Of a stretch of DNA of 64,000 nt, positions 60,306 to 64,000 are shown piece after piece (positions within the stretch are counted from its first letter, which is position 1; every line of letters starts with the position of its first letter). The stretch is taken from positions 1 through 64,000 of the forward strand of contig NZ_JACSNR010000010.1 in NCBI RefSeq assembly GCF_016901815.1. Reading direction: 5' to 3'. The translations under genes were made by a program, and so were the position numbers. This DNA comes from Hydrogenoanaerobacterium saccharovorans (GTDB lineage: Bacteria > Bacillota > Clostridia > Oscillospirales > Ruminococcaceae). A model generated the notes under the pieces. That model had not been told where the DNA came from. It searched no databases and saw nothing but the letters and a program-made list of their open reading frames with translations.

Positions 60306-60345
60306 CACAAAAAAACAGCCGTGCCATGGTACTGGCACAGCTGCT
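60306..60345 (-). terminator. terminator after the 60353-61663 gene
   Basis: On the minus strand AGCTGTGCCAG, loop TACC, ATGGCACGGCT, followed by GTTTTTTT. It ends the operon that starts with the VWA-domain gene and separates it from the sigma factor gene. Confidence 0.8.
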
Positions 60346-60352
60346 TTCGATG

Positions 60353-61663
60353 TCAGTTCTCTTCTGGGGTATCTTCGGCAAGGGCGTTCAAAAGCGCCAC
60401 CCGCTGTCCCAGGTCGATCGAAGATCCGCCGTAGCTCTCTTCAAGGTAGTAAGAGAAGAGGGCATACGAGGTCTCCTTAATGATGCTTGGCTCCTCCCAG
60501 TATCCGAAGGCGTTCAGGAAATCGTGCTGGATCACCTTTTTCCCGAGATACGGGTCCTCAAACGACCATACCAGGGCAAAGGCGCCGTCCCCGTTCTCAT
60601 CGCAGTAGAACTTCGGCGTGTACTGGACTGTGTCCATGTACTGCTGTCTCAGTCCCGCTATGTCGAAGTCATCGGGAAGGTCGAACCCTACCTTGTACAT
60701 ATCATCCTTGATCTTCTGTCGGAAGGCGCCACGCTCGATCAGAGCGTCGAGGTTCCCTTCCTTTGCCAGTTCGAGGATCTGATCCATGTCCTTGGACATG
60801 GCACTGCTCCTGGTCGCTTCTTTCGCCCCTCCTATGGCATTGTTCAGGAGGAGATCTCCGCCCCGTGTCCCATAGAATTTGATCCCGCCCCAGAAGAAGG
60901 CGTACTGGACAGTGGCGTCGCTCTCAAAGAAATAAGAGGTGCAGCTGTACAGCACCGGGACATCATCTTCAATGATGAAGCGTAGGCAGATAAAATCGGT
61001 TCCCCTCTCCACCTGTTCCAAATTCATACTGGCAATTTTTTTGGCTGCGCCTGTGCTTTGGAAGGGGGTGTACTTCTCCGTCTGATCGGCGCCGGCAGCC
61101 ATTTCCTCTGCAGTCAGCGTCATGTACGGTGTAGTAACAGTCAGGTATACGCTGTACGAGTTCCCTTCCTTCGGGTCCCCGGCATAGCCGAGGATCTCAT
61201 ACTCCGTATACTGAGCCATGTTCCGGAAGGCATCCAGCATATCCTGGTTCTCTTCTACGGCTTCCAGCATATAGCGCAGGGGGTTGTAGGTCCCGCTATA
61301 AGTTCGGGCAGAGACCTGATCCACAACGCCCGGCTCCAGCGCCAGCAGCCTGGGCAGGAAATTCGCTATCCCTTCCTCGATCTGCTCTTTGGTAAGCGTG
61401 GTCGAAGGCGGGTCCTCATCGAAAGTGCTCGGGAAGATCTGCTCGTAGTTATAATCTTCCGGGTTTACATCCGGAAGGTCGGATGCCAGGTGGCTGTCCG
61501 AGGACTCGATCTGTTCGCTGTTCTCCTGCTGCGGCTTGTTTACTGGCGTCTGTTTGTCCACATCTCCGCCAAAGAAAAAGGTGGCACAGACCAGCGCTGC
61601 CAAAAGCAGCACAATAATCACTATGGCCTTTTTCCCGCCGAGATCAAGTTTGTTCAAGCTCAT
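60353..61663 (-). CDS. membrane-anchored extracellular protein, 436 aa
   Basis: One N-terminal membrane helix (about 14-32; AIVIIVLLLAALVCATFFFG), an acidic Ser/Pro/Gln-rich linker (about 36-85) and an extracellular part of about 340 residues with two similar halves by eye (EYEILGYAGDPKEGNSYSVYLTV and FYCDENGDGAFALVWSFEDPYLG). The topology fits conjugation-channel proteins such as TcpC/VirB8-like subunits, but I see no signature. Two ATGs lie close together; the second (61663) has better spacing from AGGAGG. It overlaps the signal peptidase gene by about 20 nt. Confidence 0.65.
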   Translation of the reverse strand: MSLNKLDLGGKKAIVIIVLLLAALVCATFFFGGDVDKQTPVNKPQQENSEQIESSDSHLASDLPDVNPEDYNYEQIFPSTFDEDPPSTTLTKEQIEEGIANFLPRLLALEPGVVDQVSARTYSGTYNPLRYMLEAVEENQDMLDAFRNMAQYTEYEILGYAGDPKEGNSYSVYLTVTTPYMTLTAEEMAAGADQTEKYTPFQSTGAAKKIASMNLEQVERGTDFICLRFIIEDDVPVLYSCTSYFFESDATVQYAFFWGGIKFYGTRGGDLLLNNAIGGAKEATRSSAMSKDMDQILELAKEGNLDALIERGAFRQKIKDDMYKVGFDLPDDFDIAGLRQQYMDTVQYTPKFYCDENGDGAFALVWSFEDPYLGKKVIQHDFLNAFGYWEEPSIIKETSYALFSYYLEESYGGSSIDLGQRVALLNALAEDTPEEN

Positions 61664-62162
61664 CATCTCCTCCTAAAAAAGGCAGGGTCAGGATTCTGGC
61701 CTTCTCGATAGCCACAACTGAACTGCCTGGTATATAAGGGTCCTCCCAGTAGCGGGAGTCATAGGAATGTTGCCGGTTGTCTCCCAGCATCAGGTATTCC
61801 CCTTCCGGCACTTCAAACTCCTGGCTCTGTCCCTGCCGCTGAAATTCAATGTACGATTCCTCCAGAGCGCTGCCATTCACAAAAACTGTTCCGGCCTCAT
61901 CGATCCTGATTTCGTCCCCGGGCAGCCCGATCACCCGCTTGATAAGCAGCGCTCCATCCATCTGAAATACAGCAATGTCACCACGCTCTATTTCAGAAAA
62001 CTGACGGCTGCCGATCAGGAGATCCCCGCCTTTCAGCGTAGGAGCCATGCTTGCGCTGGGCACATAGATCAGCATCCAGAATTTTTGCAGAATGATAGTC
62101 GGGATTATCATTGCAAGCAGCATGAGAAAGATCAGCTTTGAAAAGGAAACTGACCCTTTCAA
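61644..62162 (-). CDS. lepB: signal peptidase I
   Basis: 172 residues with one N-terminal membrane helix (about 9-28) and all type I boxes: catalytic Ser in VPSASMAPTLKGGDLL near residue 37, catalytic Lys in LLIKRVIGLPGDEI near residue 74, and GDNRQHSYDSRYW near residue 127. It is encoded within the accessory element, so it probably processes the element's own secreted or membrane proteins encoded on both sides. It starts at TTG in a 4-nt overlap with the previous gene, which couples translation. Confidence 0.9.
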   Translation of the reverse strand: MKGSVSFSKLIFLMLLAMIIPTIILQKFWMLIYVPSASMAPTLKGGDLLIGSRQFSEIERGDIAVFQMDGALLIKRVIGLPGDEIRIDEAGTVFVNGSALEESYIEFQRQGQSQEFEVPEGEYLMLGDNRQHSYDSRYWEDPYIPGSSVVAIEKARILTLPFLGGDDELEQT

Positions 62163-62653
62163 CTGAGCGGGGACACTGGCGGCCGATGCTCGACATATTC
62201 GGTGGCGTCCTCAGTCGCTTCCTCCAGCTCATCCTGATCCGGCAGCTCAAAGCCCAACGACCCTTCAAAACTTGGCTGGGTTGTTAGTTTGAGCTGGTCA
62301 TCGATCTTCTGGGTCCCGCTCCCTTCTCCATCTTCGCCGAGCGACACATATTCACCGCCATCCATGTAGCCTTCCAGTGAGGACGGCATTTGCAGGTGAT
62401 AGCCCTCCACCGTGTCCTCCGGAACATCCGAGTCCCTCACATAATCAAAATCAGCCAGGAGAATATCTTCATCGAGAATGTCTGAGCTGATCCATGCCTC
62501 GATCCCGGCCCGGGCAGTTACGGTATTCAGCGCCAGGGCACCCACCAGGACTGCCCCAGTGGCCACAGCAGCCACGGTGATACTCTTTCTCGTCATATAC
62601 TGAGTATATGAGCGAACGGTATGCCGCAAAAAAGTAATGAACATTAACAGCAT
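62159..62653 (-). CDS. membrane-anchored secreted protein, 164 aa
   Basis: An N-terminal segment with a hydrophobic helix (about 22-42; ITVAAVATGAVLVGALALNTV) after a basic cluster (RSYTQYMTRK), then ARA, a plausible signal peptidase I site, and an acidic, Gly/Ser-rich extracellular tail ending in a proline-rich segment. Possibly a substrate of the signal peptidase encoded next to it. No family recognised. The start at 62653 follows GGGAGGTG. Confidence 0.7.
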   Translation of the reverse strand: MLLMFITFLRHTVRSYTQYMTRKSITVAAVATGAVLVGALALNTVTARAGIEAWISSDILDEDILLADFDYVRDSDVPEDTVEGYHLQMPSSLEGYMDGGEYVSLGEDGEGSGTQKIDDQLKLTTQPSFEGSLGFELPDQDELEEATEDATEYVEHRPPVSPLS

Positions 62654-62714
62654 CTTTTCACCTCCCTTCAAATAGAGTATAGTCTGTCGCTTTTTGGTAA
62701 AATACCTGGATTGA

Positions 62715-62747
62715 TAAAAAAAGACCGGGAAAACCCGGCCCTTTTTT
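62715..62747. terminator. bidirectional terminator
   Basis: Stem CCGGG/CCCGG extended by GA/CC mismatched flank with A and T runs on both sides (62715-62722 and 62742-62747). It lies at the 3' end of the 62749-63402 gene. Confidence 0.7.
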
Positions 62748-62748
62748 A

Positions 62749-63402
62749 TCAATCGAAATCATAGATTTCAAAGTCATCAGGAGAGGAAAGTTCAGCAGCT
62801 TTACGGCTCTTTTCCAGAATCCCCTTCCTGCGCTCGGCTTTGTACGGCTCGATCACATTCCTGATGAATGGGGCACCGTGGGTCATCTCCCAAACATTGA
62901 GATATGCCACAATGTCAATGAAAAATTTCTGGATCTCATCATCGGAAAGAAACTTGCGGACCTCATGTTCCGCCTTGAACTTTCCATTTTCAGAAGTGCC
63001 GGCCCTGATGGAAATTGCCCAGGGGTACTTCGCCTTCTGATTGTTTCTCATAGGCGTCCGGGTGATCCGAAAAACCTCTACCCGGTTGTTACCGAACGAT
63101 GAGAAATCCTTGGTGGTGGACCAATCAAAGTTCCGTTCCGTCATTGTGAGCATCCCGATCTTTTCATGCAGCAGCCGGATCTCGGACGGATCCAAGTTGT
63201 AGGTCAAAAAGACGGAAGGATTGCTTTCAAAGTCGGTCAGGATCAGCTTGATGCGGCTGTACCGTGCGTGCAGACTCGCCGGGCATTTATCCGGATCACC
63301 GTTCAGGTCCGGGGGCTGCAAGTAGTCACAGGCGGCAATCAAGGTCTTTTGATTGGTGATGAAAGCGATCTGGCTTACATCGGGTTTAGTATTCTTTCCC
63401 AT
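62749..63402 (-). CDS. hypothetical protein, 217 aa
   Basis: Unrecognised soluble protein. It has an N-terminal basic part, a central NFDWSTTKDFSSFGNNRVEVFRITRTPMRNN and a C-terminal helix with IEPYKAERRKGILEKSRKAAEL. AAAAGGAG precedes the ATG. It follows the VWA gene by 14 nt and probably belongs to the same transcript. Confidence 0.65.
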   Translation of the reverse strand: MGKNTKPDVSQIAFITNQKTLIAACDYLQPPDLNGDPDKCPASLHARYSRIKLILTDFESNPSVFLTYNLDPSEIRLLHEKIGMLTMTERNFDWSTTKDFSSFGNNRVEVFRITRTPMRNNQKAKYPWAISIRAGTSENGKFKAEHEVRKFLSDDEIQKFFIDIVAYLNVWEMTHGAPFIRNVIEPYKAERRKGILEKSRKAAELSSPDDFEIYDFD

Positions 63403-63416
63403 TTTCTTTACTCCTT

Positions 63417-64000
63417 TTATCGGATCTTCTTCAATTCCCGCTTCACTGTCATGGACAGGATTTTGGGGATCATGGAAAGGTCCGTTACATCAAATATTTG
63501 ATCTCCGTAAATTTCGCACAGGTTGGGCATATCGCTCCGCAGGGCAGATGCAAACACCAGGATCCCGTTTTTCTGAGCATTTTTCAGGGATTTCTGCACA
63601 TCCTCAATTCCCTCTTGCTGTGTATTATAGAGAGAAGGCAGGCCGTCCGAGATAATGAACAGCATCTTCATCGCCTCCGGACGCTCATTCAGAGCCTCCA
63701 GGGCGAAATTGATTGCTGCACCATCACGGTTTCCTCCCCCACATTCGATTGCCCCGATCCGATACCGGTCCTGGGGGTCATACTTCAGGAGGCTTGCTGC
63801 CACACCAATCTCAACGCAACCGCTGCCTGTCGTGTGATCTGCCACCATAACGGGGAATCCCATGCTGGTACAGAAGTCATAGAGGATTAGAGCGGTCCGC
63901 TTCGCTATATCCAGTTTGGAAAGCTGGATGTCCCCATCTTTCACTCCAGAAAAATAATCCATGGAACCGGAAGCGTCGATCAGCAAAGCCACTGCAACGG
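63417..64000 (-). CDS. von Willebrand factor A-domain protein (5' end outside the window)
   Basis: The visible 194 residues form the C-terminal VWA domain. The MIDAS metal site is complete: LLIDASGSM near the cut end, then a Thr/Ser in GGGNRDGAAINFAL, and an Asp in FIISDGLPS. The layout resembles the cobalamin-cobaltochelatase CobT/NorD-type VWA proteins, which work with an AAA+ partner; a partner may lie beyond 64000. The reading frame is open up to the window end. Confidence 0.85.
   Translation of the reverse strand, partial: VAVALLIDASGSMDYFSGVKDGDIQLSKLDIAKRTALILYDFCTSMGFPVMVADHTTGSGCVEIGVAASLLKYDPQDRYRIGAIECGGGNRDGAAINFALEALNERPEAMKMLFIISDGLPSLYNTQQEGIEDVQKSLKNAQKNGILVFASALRSDMPNLCEIYGDQIFDVTDLSMIPKILSMTVKRELKKIR

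Overview
The window looks like a chromosome segment of a spore-forming Clostridia bacterium. The family Oscillospiraceae/Ruminococcaceae is the likeliest home, by inference from gene content (spoIIR, cwlD, a DUF5685-DnaJ cassette, FeoB with a Cys-rich partner) and a fairly GC-rich core. About 1-34,960 is core chromosome. About 35,000-64,000 is a large accessory element, entered near its left boundary and cut off by the end of the window.

Core, left to right: a tRNA cluster (partial tRNA, Gly, Cys); a frameshifted lipoprotein; a DNA-deoxyinosine glycosylase; acetate kinase divergent from tmcAL; an Lrp-aminotransferase-ispE operon; spoIIR; a purine nucleoside phosphorylase with a GNAT; a MazF-like toxin without visible antitoxin; a DUF5685-DnaJ-membrane protein operon; NfeD with an SPFH protein; a purEFMNHD operon for IMP synthesis behind a strong promoter and a leader hairpin; a Bce-type peptide-antibiotic resistance module (response regulator, kinase, GT51 transglycosylase, ABC ATPase, ABC permease); a feoAAB iron-uptake operon with a DtxR-like regulator and two matching inverted-repeat operators; cwlD; radA; and an adaptor-permease pair of a MacAB-like exporter lacking its ATPase.

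Accessory element (about 35-64 kb, nearly all on the minus strand): ParM/ParR-type partition genes, an XRE regulator, a CHC2-zinc/DUF3854 primase, a possible single-strand-annealing protein, an Rpn-family nuclease, a 1577-residue helicase fused to a degenerate methyltransferase, an RNase H-like protein, a RecD2 helicase next to a YqaJ-type exonuclease, a YodL-domain protein, its own sigma-70-family factor, a signal peptidase I, two membrane-anchored extracellular proteins and a VWA-domain protein. This is the gene set of a large conjugative or plasmid-like integrative element. No integrase, relaxase or type IV secretion ATPase lies inside the window, so mobility is inferred.

The most striking observation is a roughly 160-230 bp non-coding cassette present six times (A-F), always just upstream of a minus-strand gene or operon of the element. 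Each copy has the same strong promoter (TTGACA, 18 bp, TACAAT), a GC-rich hairpin, and an intrinsic terminator whose stem shows compensatory changes between copies. Five of the six have a second terminator before the ribosome binding site. Nearly all the replication and recombination genes therefore sit behind the same promoter-attenuator module. This suggests an element-wide antitermination (or attenuation) regulon with an unknown trans-acting factor.
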